Below are positions 1 through 8,277 of a DNA stretch of 64,000 nt, piece after piece. A program made the translations under genes and the position numbers. This DNA is from Paractinoplanes aksuensis (GTDB lineage Bacteria > Actinomycetota > Actinomycetes > Mycobacteriales > Micromonosporaceae). How positions within the stretch are numbered: the first letter of the stretch is position 1; every line of letters begins with the position of its first letter. Where the stretch lies: assembly GCF_024137025.1 (NCBI RefSeq), contig NZ_JAMYJR010000006.1:1-64000 (forward strand), written 5' to 3'. The notes beneath the pieces are model-generated. The model was given only the letters and a program-made list of their open reading frames with translations, did not search any database and had not been told where the DNA came from.

Positions 1-144
1 CGTGGGTGTGGTTCGTGGTTGTGGTTGCTTGCGTCGCGTGGGTGTGGTTCGTGGTTGTGGTTGCTTGCGTCGCGTGGGTGTGGTTCGTGGTTGTGGTTGC
101 TTGCGTCGCGTGGTTGTGGTTCGTCGTTGCGGTTGCCTGCGCCG
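1..144. repeat. 36-bp tandem repeat, 3 exact copies plus 1 decayed copy
   Basis: Copies begin at 1, 37, 73 and 109. The first three are identical and the fourth has diverged. Because 36 is a multiple of three, the array stays in frame in the minus-strand membrane protein and encodes 12-residue units. It may continue beyond the left edge. Confidence 0.9.
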
Positions 145-389
145 CTGAGCTGGGGCTGTCGCGTGACGCTGCCGCCGCCTTCGGGCTGCGGCTCTCGATC
201 GAGATCACTTCCGTCGCCTGGGCGCCGTTCCGCGTCGGAGTTGTCGCCGTCGGGGTGTGGCTTCGGGGGGAGGGTGCTCAGTTGGCGGCCGCGGCCGAGG
301 GCGCCCAGGGCCAGTGGGACGAACAGCAGCACGCAGGCCGCCACCACGATGTGTAGGGCCACCCAGCCGGGTCCGGTCAACCTGTCCAT
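1..389 (-). CDS. Membrane protein with His-rich 12-residue repeats, 3' end outside the window
   Basis: This reading frame runs off the left edge, so only the N-terminal 129 residues are visible. It starts at ATG (389-387) with a GTGAGGAC purine stretch about 6 bases upstream. Residues 9-31 form one hydrophobic segment (VALHIVVAACVLLFVPLALG), probably a signal anchor. A polar, Pro/Asp/Glu-rich linker follows, and then tandem 12-residue repeats of the form NHNHEPHPRDAS. The repeats have three His per unit, so metal binding is conceivable but not shown. The gene is divergent from the thioesterase gene at 446, and the shared intergenic region holds a palindrome at 406-419. I do not recognise a family; the function is unknown. 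Confidence 0.6.
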   Translation of the reverse strand, partial: MDRLTGPGWVALHIVVAACVLLFVPLALGALGRGRQLSTLPPKPHPDGDNSDAERRPGDGSDLDREPQPEGGGSVTRQPQLSGAGNRNDEPQPRDASNHNHEPHPRDASNHNHEPHPRDASNHNHEPHP

Positions 390-405
390 GTGCGTCCTCA
401 CTTTC

Positions 406-419
406 TTGAACACGTTCAA
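406..419. promoter_or_regulatory. KstR-like palindrome TTGAACACGTTCAA
   Basis: The 14-bp site has 6-bp arms TTGAAC/GTTCAA around AC. It fits the TNNAACNNGTTNNA pattern known for the TetR-family regulator KstR of sterol catabolism. It lies between the divergent starts at 389 and 446, where it could control both genes. Binding is inferred from the pattern only. Confidence 0.45.
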
Positions 420-445
420 CTTAGCACGATGTTAGGTTGGAGTGG

Positions 446-570
446 ATGGCTGACGAGGCGGAGAACGTGGCGCAGGGCAGCGCCGGAGGTCATGCTCGGG
501 CGGCCGGCATGGCTGAGGATGCGGAGAAGGTGGCGCGGAGCAGCGCCGAGGTCATGCTCGGGCGGGATGC
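446..570 (+). repeat. Tandem duplication of the thioesterase 5' end
   Basis: Positions 446-508 and 509-570 are near-identical copies, each beginning ATGGCTGA. The first copy carries one extra G (GCCGGAGG against GCCGAGG), so its second half is read in a different frame. The second copy encodes the family-like sequence AEVMLGRDAA and is therefore probably the ancestral one. Confidence 0.8.
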
Positions 571-937
571 GGCCAGCGCCGGGCTCGGCATCGAGCTCGA
601 AGACGTGGGCCCGGGTCACGCGACGCTGACCATGCGGGTTCGCGACGACATGGTGAACGGCTTCGGGCTGTGCCACGGCGGTCTGCTCGCCTCGCTGGCC
701 GACAGCGCGTTCGCCGTCGCCTGCAACTCGTACGGCGAGGTCACCGTGGCGGCCGGCTTCGACATCACGTTTCTCGAGTCCGGCCGGGCCGGGGATCTGT
801 TGCGCGCCCACGCCGTCGAGCGGGCCCGCCGCGGGCGCTCGGGGCTCTACGACGTGACGGTCACCCGGGCCGCCGACAACGTGGTGCTGGCCGAGTTCCG
901 CGGCCGCAGCCGTTCCCTCGGCAAGCCCGTGGTTTGA
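446..937 (+). CDS. PaaI-type hotdog-fold acyl-CoA thioesterase
   Basis: This is a 163-residue hotdog thioesterase of the hydroxyphenylacetyl-CoA thioesterase (PaaI) type, which hydrolyses CoA thioesters in the cytoplasm, classically those of phenylacetate catabolism. The central segment NGFGLCHGGLLASLADSAFA is the hotdog helix with the conserved HGG, followed by the strand FDITFLESGRAGD. The last two thirds match the usual family length of about 140 residues. The N-terminus is extended by an internal duplication (446-508 and 509-570), so translation may start at ATG 446 or at ATG 509, the latter being closer to a normal family N-terminus. A TTG at 437 is also in frame. No other phenylacetate gene is nearby, so the substrate is open. 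Confidence 0.75.
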   Translation: MADEAENVAQGSAGGHARAAGMAEDAEKVARSSAEVMLGRDAASAGLGIELEDVGPGHATLTMRVRDDMVNGFGLCHGGLLASLADSAFAVACNSYGEVTVAAGFDITFLESGRAGDLLRAHAVERARRGRSGLYDVTVTRAADNVVLAEFRGRSRSLGKPVV

Positions 938-1123
938 CCGCCGGCGTGCTGAGGGCGCACCCGGGGTGGGGGATGGGCGGCATCCGGCGTCCCCCGTGCG
1001 CGCCGGACACCGCCCTCGTGGGGTGGCGGGAGAACGCTCTCAGACATCGACACAGGTTTTTCACAGGCCGGTCGGCCGTGGCGCGAGCGGCGACGCTGTG
1101 AGTGAGCGGATACATTCGCGAGC

Positions 1124-4063
1124 GTGATCGTGGGCGGGGGCCACCGAGGGCCCGGTTTCTGGATTCTGGGCCCCGTCGAGGTGCGATCCGGCGGCCCGGA
1201 AGAGCCGCGATCCGGCGGCCCGGAAGAGCCGCGATCCGGCGGCCCGGAAGAGCCGCGACCCGGCGGCGCGGAAGAACTGCGGCCCGGCGGCCCGGAACGG
1301 GTGCGGTCTGTCGGCCCGGCAAAGCTGCCAGCCGACGGCCAGGAAGTGGTGGCTGCCGACAATCGGAAAGCGGCGCAAGCCGGCGTTCCGATCTCGCTCG
1401 GTGGGCCGCGGGCCCGCAACCTGCTCGCCTGTCTGCTGCTGAACGCGGACCGCGTCGTCGGCGTGGAACAGCTGGTCGACGCCGTCTGGGGGGACGACCC
1501 GCCGTCGGGCGCCCGGATCCAGGTGCAGAACCGCGTCTCCACGTTGCGGGCTCAGCTGCGCCGGGCCGGTCTCGACGCCACGCTCGACCGTCAGGCGCCG
1601 GGCTATCTGCTGCGGCCCGGTCCGGTTCCGTATGACCTGGCACTCTTCGACGACGAGCTGCGGCGCGCCCACGCCCTCATGGCGTCCGGCGACCTCTCGC
1701 GTGCGGCTGATGTGCTGCGCACCGCCCTCGGCCTCTGGCACGGCCCACCCCTGGCCGGGGTCGACACCGCCCCACTGCGCACCGCCGCCCACACGCTCGA
1801 GGAGCGCCGCCTCGAAGCCTGGGAGACCTGCCTGGGCTGGGAGTTGGAGCTGGGCCGGGCCGACGCCGTGGCCCGTGACCTGACCGGGCTGAGCCGCGAC
1901 CACCCGTACCGGGAGCGGTTCGCCGTGCTGCTCATGCGGGCACTGGCCGCGGCCGGCCGGCGGGCCGCCGCCCTCGAGGTCTACCGCCGGACCCGCGTAC
2001 GCCTGGTCGCCGATCTGGGCATCGAGCCCGGCCCCGACCTGGCCGCGACGCTGGACGAGCTGCTGGCCGAGGCTCCCGGCCGTGACCTGGCCGAACTCGT
2101 CCCGGCCCAGCTGCCGGCCGACGTCCGCTTCGTCGACCGCCGCCGCCACCTGCGCGCGCTCGACAACCTGGTCCCGGAGGGCGCTTCGTGCGTGGTCATC
2201 GCCGGTCCGGCCGGGGTCGGCAAGTCGGCGTTGGCCGTCCACTGGGGACATTCGGCGGCGTCCCGCTTCCCCGACGGGCAGCTGCACGTCGGGCTGCGGG
2301 GCTGGGCGCCTTCGGGCCGTTCGCTGAGCCCGGGCGAGGCGTTGCGCGGCTTCCTCGAGGCGCTGCGCGTGCCGCCCGAGAAAGTCCCGACCGGGCTGCA
2401 GGCCCAGGCGAGCCTGTACCGCAGCCTGCTGGCCGGCCGCCGGATGCTGATCGTGCTGGACGACGCCCGCGACGCCGAGCAGGTGCGGCCGCTGCTGCCG
2501 GGCACCTCCGGGTCGCTGGTGCTGGTCACCAGCCGGGAGCCGCTGACCGGGCTGGCCGTCACGGGCCGGGCCGACCACCTCACGCTGGATCTGATGGACG
2601 CGGCCGATTCGCACGAGCTTCTCGCCGTACGGGTGGGCAGGCCCCGCCTGGAGGCCGAGCCCGCGGCCACCGCCGAGATCGTGCGCCGGTGCAGCGGTCT
2701 GCCGCTGGCCCTGGCCGTGGCCGCCGCGCGGGCCGCGATCAGCCCGGCGCCCGCGGCCCTGACTGACTTGGCGGCGCAGCTGGCGCGGGCCGGCCGCCCG
2801 TTGGACGCGTTCACCGGCACTGCGGACAGGGCCAGCGACCTGCGTACGGTGTTGTCGGTCTCTTATCGCCGTTTGTCACCAGCGGCGGCACGGGTGTTCC
2901 GCCTGCTCCACGTGCGAATCGGGGACCGCATCGGCACGGCGGCGGTGGCCGCGCTGGCCGACATCGACCGCGACACCGCGGCCGGGCTGCTGGCCGAGCT
3001 GGCCACGGCCGGGTTCGTCACCACCGACGGCGACCATCACTGGGGCCACGACCTGTTGCGGGCGTACGCGACCGAGCTGACCACGGACGCCGACGAACCC
3101 GCCGCTGCCCTGCGAAGGCTGCTCGACTATTACCTGCGCCGGGCGTACGCGGCCGACCAGGCTCTCTTCCCGGACCGCGACCCGATCGGCCTCGTCCCGG
3201 GCGAGCGGTTCGACAGCGTCGCGGCTGCGATGGCCTGGGCCGACGCGGAACGGGCGGTGCTGGTCGAGGCGGTCGACCGGGCCCACGCGGCGGGCGAGCA
3301 CGAGCGGTCGTGGCAGCTGGCCTGGGCCGTGACGACCTACCTCAACCGCAGCGGGCACTGGCACGACTGGGCCCGCGTGCAGCGCCGCGGGCTGGCCGCG
3401 GCCAACCGGCTGCGCGACGTGCGGGGACAGGCGTGCTGCCACCGCGACCTGGCCAACGCGGCGACCCGGCTGCGACGCTATGACACCGCGCGGCGGCACC
3501 TGCGGACGAGCCTCGTGCTGTTCGAGCGTCTCGGGGACCGCTCGGCCCAGGTGTCCTGTCACAAGAACGTGGCCTGGATGGAGGAGCGCGAGGGCCGGTA
3601 CGCCGAGGCCCTGCGCCATTCGGAGCTGGCGCTGGAGATCAGCCGGCAGCTGCCGGGGACGCGGCGGCTCGCCAGTTCGCTCAACGCCGTCGGCTGGTAC
3701 CGGGCGCTGCTCGGCGACCACGCGGCCGCGAGCGAGTTCTGCCGGGAGGGGCTGCGCCTGTTCCGGCAGACCGGCGACCGGTACGGCGAGGCCCACACGC
3801 TCGAGAGCCTGGGCTACGCCGAACAGCATCGGGAGAACCACGCCGCGGCCATCGAGCTGTACGAGCGGGGCTCGGCCCTGTGCGACGAGATCGGTGAGCG
3901 CTACCTGAAGGGCCAGCTGCTGACCCGGCTCGGCGAGACCCACCTGAGCGCCGCCGACCCCGACGCCGCCCGCACGGCGTGGCGGGCGGCCCTGGACATC
4001 TTCGACGAGATCGACCCGCGGGCGGCGGCCGACCTGCGCGAGCGTCAGTCCAGCCCGCGATAG
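1124..4063 (+). CDS. AfsR-like SARP regulator (winged helix, BTAD, NB-ARC, TPR)
   Basis: This 979-residue regulator belongs to the AfsR branch of the SARP family, which activates secondary metabolism or development genes from the cytoplasm. An OmpR-type winged helix begins with FWILGPVEV and continues after an insertion at VPISLGGPRARNLLACLLL (residues 88-106). The bacterial transcriptional activation domain follows (about residues 170-310). A P-loop GPAGVGKSALA lies near residue 360 with a Walker B-like LIVLDD near 445, and the C-terminal 300 residues are TPR helices. The odd feature is a 64-residue low-complexity insertion (residues 21-84) built from a 24-bp repeat inside the DNA-binding domain. 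The start is the GTG at 1124. The stop overlaps the convergent VanW gene by 19 bases. No biosynthetic cluster is visible here, so the targets are unknown. Confidence 0.85.
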   Translation: MIVGGGHRGPGFWILGPVEVRSGGPEEPRSGGPEEPRSGGPEEPRPGGAEELRPGGPERVRSVGPAKLPADGQEVVAADNRKAAQAGVPISLGGPRARNLLACLLLNADRVVGVEQLVDAVWGDDPPSGARIQVQNRVSTLRAQLRRAGLDATLDRQAPGYLLRPGPVPYDLALFDDELRRAHALMASGDLSRAADVLRTALGLWHGPPLAGVDTAPLRTAAHTLEERRLEAWETCLGWELELGRADAVARDLTGLSRDHPYRERFAVLLMRALAAAGRRAAALEVYRRTRVRLVADLGIEPGPDLAATLDELLAEAPGRDLAELVPAQLPADVRFVDRRRHLRALDNLVPEGASCVVIAGPAGVGKSALAVHWGHSAASRFPDGQLHVGLRGWAPSGRSLSPGEALRGFLEALRVPPEKVPTGLQAQASLYRSLLAGRRMLIVLDDARDAEQVRPLLPGTSGSLVLVTSREPLTGLAVTGRADHLTLDLMDAADSHELLAVRVGRPRLEAEPAATAEIVRRCSGLPLALAVAAARAAISPAPAALTDLAAQLARAGRPLDAFTGTADRASDLRTVLSVSYRRLSPAAARVFRLLHVRIGDRIGTAAVAALADIDRDTAAGLLAELATAGFVTTDGDHHWGHDLLRAYATELTTDADEPAAALRRLLDYYLRRAYAADQALFPDRDPIGLVPGERFDSVAAAMAWADAERAVLVEAVDRAHAAGEHERSWQLAWAVTTYLNRSGHWHDWARVQRRGLAAANRLRDVRGQACCHRDLANAATRLRRYDTARRHLRTSLVLFERLGDRSAQVSCHKNVAWMEEREGRYAEALRHSELALEISRQLPGTRRLASSLNAVGWYRALLGDHAAASEFCREGLRLFRQTGDRYGEAHTLESLGYAEQHRENHAAAIELYERGSALCDEIGERYLKGQLLTRLGETHLSAADPDAARTAWRAALDIFDEIDPRAAADLRERQSSPR
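1184..1375 (+). repeat. 24-bp coding minisatellite inside the SARP winged helix
   Basis: Eight consecutive 24-bp units start at 1184. Units 1-3 are identical and encode RSGGPEEP; units 4-8 become progressively more diverged (RPGGAEEL, RPGGPERV, RSVGPAKL and so on). The array keeps frame and lies between the first strand and the first helix region of the winged helix. Confidence 0.9.
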
Positions 4064-5346
4064 GTCCAGTTCAGGGTGTCGGTGCCGCGCTCGGCGCCGT
4101 CCTGCTTGACCGTCCGGGTCACCGAGATCCGGAAGCCGCCGTTGTCCCGGGGCCGGCGCGGGCCGGTCACCGACTCGACCTCGCGGTTGCCGGTGTGGCC
4201 GTAGATGCCGACCGTGACCGACGTGCCGGTGGTGCGCACCCGGATGACGAACGGCGCCTCGGTGTCGTTGTGGATGACCTGGTCGATCGAGCGCCAGTCG
4301 AGCGTCGCCTCGCGGCCCGGGGGATAGCGGCTGATGTAGAGCGAGTGCGGCTGGTGCTTGCGGATGTCGAGCCCGGCGAACCAGGCCGCGTTGAACAGCG
4401 TCGTCGAGAACTGGGAGACGCCACCGCCCAGCTGGTCCTCGAGCTCGCCGTTGACGATGGCCGGGGCGGGCACGAAACCGGCGGCCCGGGTGCGCTCGCC
4501 GGCCGCGTCGTTCAGCGAGAACGTGTCGCCGGCCGGGACGACCGTGCCGTCGATCAGCTCGGCGATGCGGTGGATGTTGGTGACGCGCGGGGCGCAGCAC
4601 GGGTGGTAGGTGGTGAACGTGCCGATCAGCTGGTCGACCCCGGCCAGCTTCGGGGTGGAGTTGCCCGGCGGCAGCTCGGTCACCGGCAGGCTCAGGGTGG
4701 TTCCGCCGCTGCGGACGGTCTCGGTCAGCTTGCGTACGGCATCAGTGGTCCGCACACCCCGGCCGGGCTCACCCGGGTCGAGCGTCACCCCCCGATCCGA
4801 AGCGGTGTACGCGAGATCGCCCTTGCCGTCGAGCACGGTCTGTGGCGACGCGAGTCGCACCGACGCGTTGCGGGCGGGCCGGTTGATCGGCTTCAGGGCG
4901 GCGTCGAGACCGTCCTGGGCCTGGGACTCGTCCACGGTCAGCGCCGGCGGGATCTCGTTCCGGCCACCGCCGGGCAGCCGCAGCCGGGTCGTGCCGACGC
5001 TGCGCTCGGTGGCGGCCACGTCGAGCCGGATGCCGAGTTCGGCCGGGCGCACGGTGAACCGCTCCGAGCCGGCCGCGACGGTGACCGGCTGCTCCACCTT
5101 CAGGCGGACCGGGCCGTCGATCGCTCCCCGCAGCGCCTTGGCGTCCATCCCGCCCACGGCCACCCCGGCCACGTACGTGCCGGTCGGCGCCACCGGCGTG
5201 GGCCGCACCACCAGCAGGCCGGCGCCGACCACGACCACCACCAGCCCGATGCCGAGCCAGAGGATCCAGCGGCGGCTCCGCCGGGGTGGCGGCGGGGCCG
5301 GGATCGCCGCCGAGGCGGTCCAGCGCTGGTTCCCGTACGTCGTCAT
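4045..5346 (-). CDS. VanW family membrane-anchored extracytoplasmic protein
   Basis: A 433-residue protein with a short cytoplasmic N-terminus rich in Pro, a single transmembrane helix (WILWLGIGLVVVVVGAGLLV, about residues 27-47) and a large extracellular part. The central region is a peptidoglycan-binding-4-like domain. The C-terminal half carries the VanW signature, including GDTFSLNDAAGERT and GGGVSQFSTTLFNAAWFAGL. VanW proteins accompany some vancomycin resistance operons, but their biochemical role is unsettled and this copy is not in a van cluster. The start ATG (5346-5344) overlaps the kinase stop by four bases (ATGA), so the two are probably co-translated. A longer N-terminal reading is possible, but it would lie inside the kinase gene. 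Confidence 0.85.
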   Translation of the reverse strand: MTTYGNQRWTASAAIPAPPPPRRSRRWILWLGIGLVVVVVGAGLLVVRPTPVAPTGTYVAGVAVGGMDAKALRGAIDGPVRLKVEQPVTVAAGSERFTVRPAELGIRLDVAATERSVGTTRLRLPGGGRNEIPPALTVDESQAQDGLDAALKPINRPARNASVRLASPQTVLDGKGDLAYTASDRGVTLDPGEPGRGVRTTDAVRKLTETVRSGGTTLSLPVTELPPGNSTPKLAGVDQLIGTFTTYHPCCAPRVTNIHRIAELIDGTVVPAGDTFSLNDAAGERTRAAGFVPAPAIVNGELEDQLGGGVSQFSTTLFNAAWFAGLDIRKHQPHSLYISRYPPGREATLDWRSIDQVIHNDTEAPFVIRVRTTGTSVTVGIYGHTGNREVESVTGPRRPRDNGGFRISVTRTVKQDGAERGTDTLNWTYRGLD

Positions 5347-6212
5347 GCCTTGATCATGCGGCTGCTGCGCGCTTCCGACATCGGTCGTTTGACTGCCGTC
5401 ACGTCCGCTGTGACCAGCGCCTCCCGGGCCTGGTCGAGGGTCCACCGGCGGGCCGGATCGGCCGCGAGCAACCCCTCGATGACCGGCCGTAGCGGCCCGG
5501 CGAGGCGGAACGGCGCCGGATCGGCCTCGGTCACGGCCAGCATCGTCGCGAACAGGTCACCCCGGTCGAACGGCGAGCGCCCCTCGACGGCGGCGTAGAG
5601 GGTCGCGCCCAGGGTGAACAGGTCGCTCGCGGGTTCGGGGGGCGCGCCGTACATCTGCTCGGGCGAGACATACGCCGGGCTGCCCTCGAAGCCCTCGGCC
5701 GGAGCCCCCGGACCGGACGCCGGGGACCAGGCGATGCCGAAGTCGATGAGCACGACCCGGCCGTCGGCGCAGAGCTGGACGTTGCCCGGTTTCACGTCGC
5801 GGTGCACGATGCCCGCCCGGTGCACCGCGACCAGGGCGTCGAGCAGGCTGAGCCCGATGCGGCGCACCTGCTCGACCGGCCGCGGCCCGTCCTCGCGCAG
5901 GACGTCGGCGAGCGTTCGCCCGCTCAGCGCCTCCATCACGATCCAGTGCTCGTCGCCGTCGGCCACCAGGTCGAGGACGCGCACCGTGCCCGGGTGGTCG
6001 ACGCTCGCCGCGGCCCGGGCCTCTTCCAGCGCCCGGCCCGGCTCGTCGGCCCGCTTGACGGCGACCGGCCGGCCGAGCAGTTCGTCGTCGGCCAGCCACA
6101 CCGACCCCATCCCGCCCCGCCCCAGCAGCGGGCCGAGCCGGTACCGCCCGGCGACCAGCCGGCCACCCGGCCCGGCCTGCGCGTGCCGAGGTTCGTACGG
6201 GAAATTTCTCAT
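5343..6212 (-). CDS. Soluble eukaryotic-type Ser/Thr protein kinase
   Basis: This 289-residue Hanks-type kinase consists of little more than the catalytic domain. It shows the glycine loop GRGGMGSV (residues 31-38), the catalytic lysine VAVK (K53), the HRDVKPGN loop (D139), DFG (LIDFGIA) and the activation-segment end SPEQ. There is no transmembrane helix and no PASTA or other sensor domain, unlike PknB. It lies upstream of and overlaps the VanW gene, so an envelope protein is a plausible partner or substrate, but this is inference. The start is ATG 6212, preceded by GAGG; an upstream in-frame start at 6260 has poorer support. Confidence 0.85.
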   Translation of the reverse strand: MRNFPYEPRHAQAGPGGRLVAGRYRLGPLLGRGGMGSVWLADDELLGRPVAVKRADEPGRALEEARAAASVDHPGTVRVLDLVADGDEHWIVMEALSGRTLADVLREDGPRPVEQVRRIGLSLLDALVAVHRAGIVHRDVKPGNVQLCADGRVVLIDFGIAWSPASGPGAPAEGFEGSPAYVSPEQMYGAPPEPASDLFTLGATLYAAVEGRSPFDRGDLFATMLAVTEADPAPFRLAGPLRPVIEGLLAADPARRWTLDQAREALVTADVTAVKRPMSEARSSRMIKA

Positions 6213-6352
6213 GCCCTCGACAATGGCGATCTTCCGCGTCCCTGTCGTCACGGCGAGCACCCAACCGAGATACCTGCTACCCGGAAACCGGCGAGCCTGT
6301 CACGTTCCGGAGCCGGCCCGGGTCATTGAAGGGAAAAGCGAAAGGGGTGCCA

Positions 6353-7225
6353 ATGAGGGCACGTGTGATCGTGGGCATCGACGGCTCCGAACAGGCCTTG
6401 ACCGCCGTGCGGGCGGCTGCGGGCGAGGCGGCCCGCCGCAACATGCCGCTGCACATCGTGCATGCCTTCTTCTGGCCGATGCTGCATGTGGACACCGGGC
6501 CGGTCTCGGCGGACATGCCGGACAGCGGGCTGGAGAATTTCGCGGCCGACATGCTGGCCGAGGCGGTGCGCGCCGCGCAGGCCGTCGAGCCCGGCGTCAA
6601 AGTGACCAAGGCCCTGATCGACGGGCCGGCCGCGCCGGTGCTGATCGAGGCGTCGCGCGGCGCGGCCCTGCTGGTGCTGGGCGATCGGGGGCTGGGCGCG
6701 ATCAGCGGGGTGATCATCGGGTCGGTCGCCGTGCACGCGGCCGCCCACGCCGACTGCCCGGTGCTGGTCGTTCGAGGGGACGCGCCGCCCGTGGGGCCGG
6801 TCGTGGTCGGGGTCGACGGGTCGGAGTCGTCCGAGCTCGCGGTGGGCTTCGCGTTCGATCAGAGTTCGCGCCGCGGGGTGCCGCTGATGCCGGTGATCGC
6901 CTGGAACGAGGCCGACACGGCCGGCGCCCACCAGTGGCACTCGGCCTCGACCGCGGCCGAGGCGCTGGCCGGGGAGGCCCAGCGCACCCTCAGCGAGCAG
7001 CTGAGCGGGTGGCGGGGCAAGTACCCGGAGGTCGAGGTGGCCCCGGCCGCGCTGCGCGGGCATCCGCGCAAAGTGCTGGCCGAGCTGTCGCACGAGGCCC
7101 AGCTGATGGTCGTCGGGGCGCGCGGCCTGGGCGCCTTCAAGGGTCTGATGCTCGGTTCGGTCAGCCAGTCGCTGCTCTACAACTCGGCCAGCCCGGTGGC
7201 GGTCGTACGAGGGGAATCGTCATGA
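6353..7225 (+). CDS. Universal stress protein with two Usp domains
   Basis: A 290-residue tandem Usp protein. Domain 1 begins VIVGIDGSEQALTAV and ends LGDRGLGAISGVIIGSVAVH; domain 2 begins VVVGVDGSESSELAV and ends VGARGLGAFKGLMLGSVSQS. Both keep the G-2x-G-9x-G(S/T) nucleotide-binding motif, so ATP binding is likely. Such proteins respond to hypoxia, starvation or redox stress in actinobacteria. The start at 6353 has an excellent Shine-Dalgarno sequence (AAAGGGG) eight bases upstream. The stop overlaps the next gene's start (ATGA), which indicates co-translation with the NmrA-like protein. Confidence 0.92.
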   Translation: MRARVIVGIDGSEQALTAVRAAAGEAARRNMPLHIVHAFFWPMLHVDTGPVSADMPDSGLENFAADMLAEAVRAAQAVEPGVKVTKALIDGPAAPVLIEASRGAALLVLGDRGLGAISGVIIGSVAVHAAAHADCPVLVVRGDAPPVGPVVVGVDGSESSELAVGFAFDQSSRRGVPLMPVIAWNEADTAGAHQWHSASTAAEALAGEAQRTLSEQLSGWRGKYPEVEVAPAALRGHPRKVLAELSHEAQLMVVGARGLGAFKGLMLGSVSQSLLYNSASPVAVVRGESS

Positions 7226-7959
7226 GGATCGCTGTGCTGGGCGGGACCGGGCTGGTCGGGTCGCGCGTCGTCGCCCTGTTGCGCGAGCGGAGGCACGAGG
7301 CCGTGCCGCACGGGTTGTCGACCGGCGTCGACCTGCAGACCGGGCGTGGCCTGCCCGAGGCGCTGAAGGACGTCGACGTGGTGGTCAACCTGTCCCGTCC
7401 GCCGGTGTTCGACCAGAACTCGCCGGTGTTCTTCCGCGAGACGATGGAGAACCTGCTCCAGGCAGCCGAGGACGCCGAGGTCGGCCACATCGTCATCCTG
7501 TCCGTCATCGGCGCCGAGCAGGTGCCCGACGTGCACTACTACAAGGGCCGGGTGGTGCAGGAAGAGGTGCTGCGCGACGGCGACGTCCCGTGGTCGGTGA
7601 TCCGCTCGACGGACTTCTTCGAGTTCATCGACCGGGTGCTGACCTGGACCGCCGACGACACCGCGGTCCGCCTGCCGGCCACCCTGCTGCAGCCGATCGC
7701 GGCCGACGACGTGGCCCGCATCGTGGCCGGGGTGGCCACGACGGGCTCGCTCGACGGGGTCCTCGAGATCGCCGGGCCCGAGGTGTTCCCGCTCGACCAG
7801 CTGGGCCGGATCACGCTGGCCGCCCGGGGTGACGAGCGCCCGGTGGTGGTCGACCCGACGGCGGCCGGCATGTACTCGTACGTCCGGGGCGCCGCCCTGA
7901 TCGCCGGGGACACCGCCGTGCTGGCCGAGACCACCTACCGCCAGTGGTTGCGGGGCTGA
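7222..7959 (+). CDS. NmrA/atypical SDR family NAD(P)-binding protein
   Basis: A 245-residue Rossmann protein with the N-terminal dinucleotide motif GGTGLVGSRV (residues 8-17). It resembles NmrA-like or atypical short-chain dehydrogenases that act as redox sensors or NAD(P)H-quinone-type reductases. The YYKGRVVQEE segment may hold a YxxxK-like pair, but the classical catalytic tetrad is not clear, so the reaction cannot be named. It overlaps the stress protein gene by four bases and probably forms a two-gene stress operon with it. Its stop codon abuts the stop of the convergent gene at 7960. Confidence 0.8.
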   Translation: MRIAVLGGTGLVGSRVVALLRERRHEAVPHGLSTGVDLQTGRGLPEALKDVDVVVNLSRPPVFDQNSPVFFRETMENLLQAAEDAEVGHIVILSVIGAEQVPDVHYYKGRVVQEEVLRDGDVPWSVIRSTDFFEFIDRVLTWTADDTAVRLPATLLQPIAADDVARIVAGVATTGSLDGVLEIAGPEVFPLDQLGRITLAARGDERPVVVDPTAAGMYSYVRGAALIAGDTAVLAETTYRQWLRG

Positions 7960-8256
7960 TCAGGCGCCCATCCGGATCAGTGCGTTGCCGCCCAGCATGA
8001 GCAGGTCGGCTCCCGCCACCAGGGCCAGGCTCAGGTGCAGGTGGCGGGAGGCGACCTCGGGGTCGTCGCCGCGGATGCCGCGCAGCGCGAACACCCCGGC
8101 CATGATCACCAGTGGGACCCCGCCGATCAGCAGCAGGCCGACCGCTCCCGGGGTGTGACCGCCGGTGACCAGCAGCGTCAGCATCACCACGGGCACGATG
8201 CCGAACACGAGCACGGCGATCACGCTGTACCACCGCAGCGGCCGTGTCGCTTCCAT
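7960..8256 (-). CDS. Small three-helix membrane protein, unknown
   Basis: A 98-residue hydrophobic protein with three predicted membrane helices (YSVIAVLVFGIVPVVMLTLL, then AVGLLLIGGVPLVIMAGVFA, then a C-terminal ALVAGADLLMLGG). I do not recognise the family. The start may be ATG 8256 (MEATRPLRW) or ATG 8277 seven codons upstream, where an AT-rich -10-like TTATCT lies just before the codon and leaderless translation is possible. It is divergent from the PadR gene, and both starts flank the palindrome at 8283-8291, so PadR control is plausible. Confidence 0.6.
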   Translation of the reverse strand: MEATRPLRWYSVIAVLVFGIVPVVMLTLLVTGGHTPGAVGLLLIGGVPLVIMAGVFALRGIRGDDPEVASRHLHLSLALVAGADLLMLGGNALIRMGA

Positions 8257-8277
8257 GTTTGTCACGCTTGACCTCAT

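Noticed and set aside
1..144. CRISPR array at the left edge
   Set aside because: The 36-bp units are contiguous without spacers and read as a coding repeat; no cas gene is present.
3979..5598. 539-codon plus-strand frame
   Set aside because: It is the reverse-strand shadow of the VanW gene, which has clear family motifs and a proper start.
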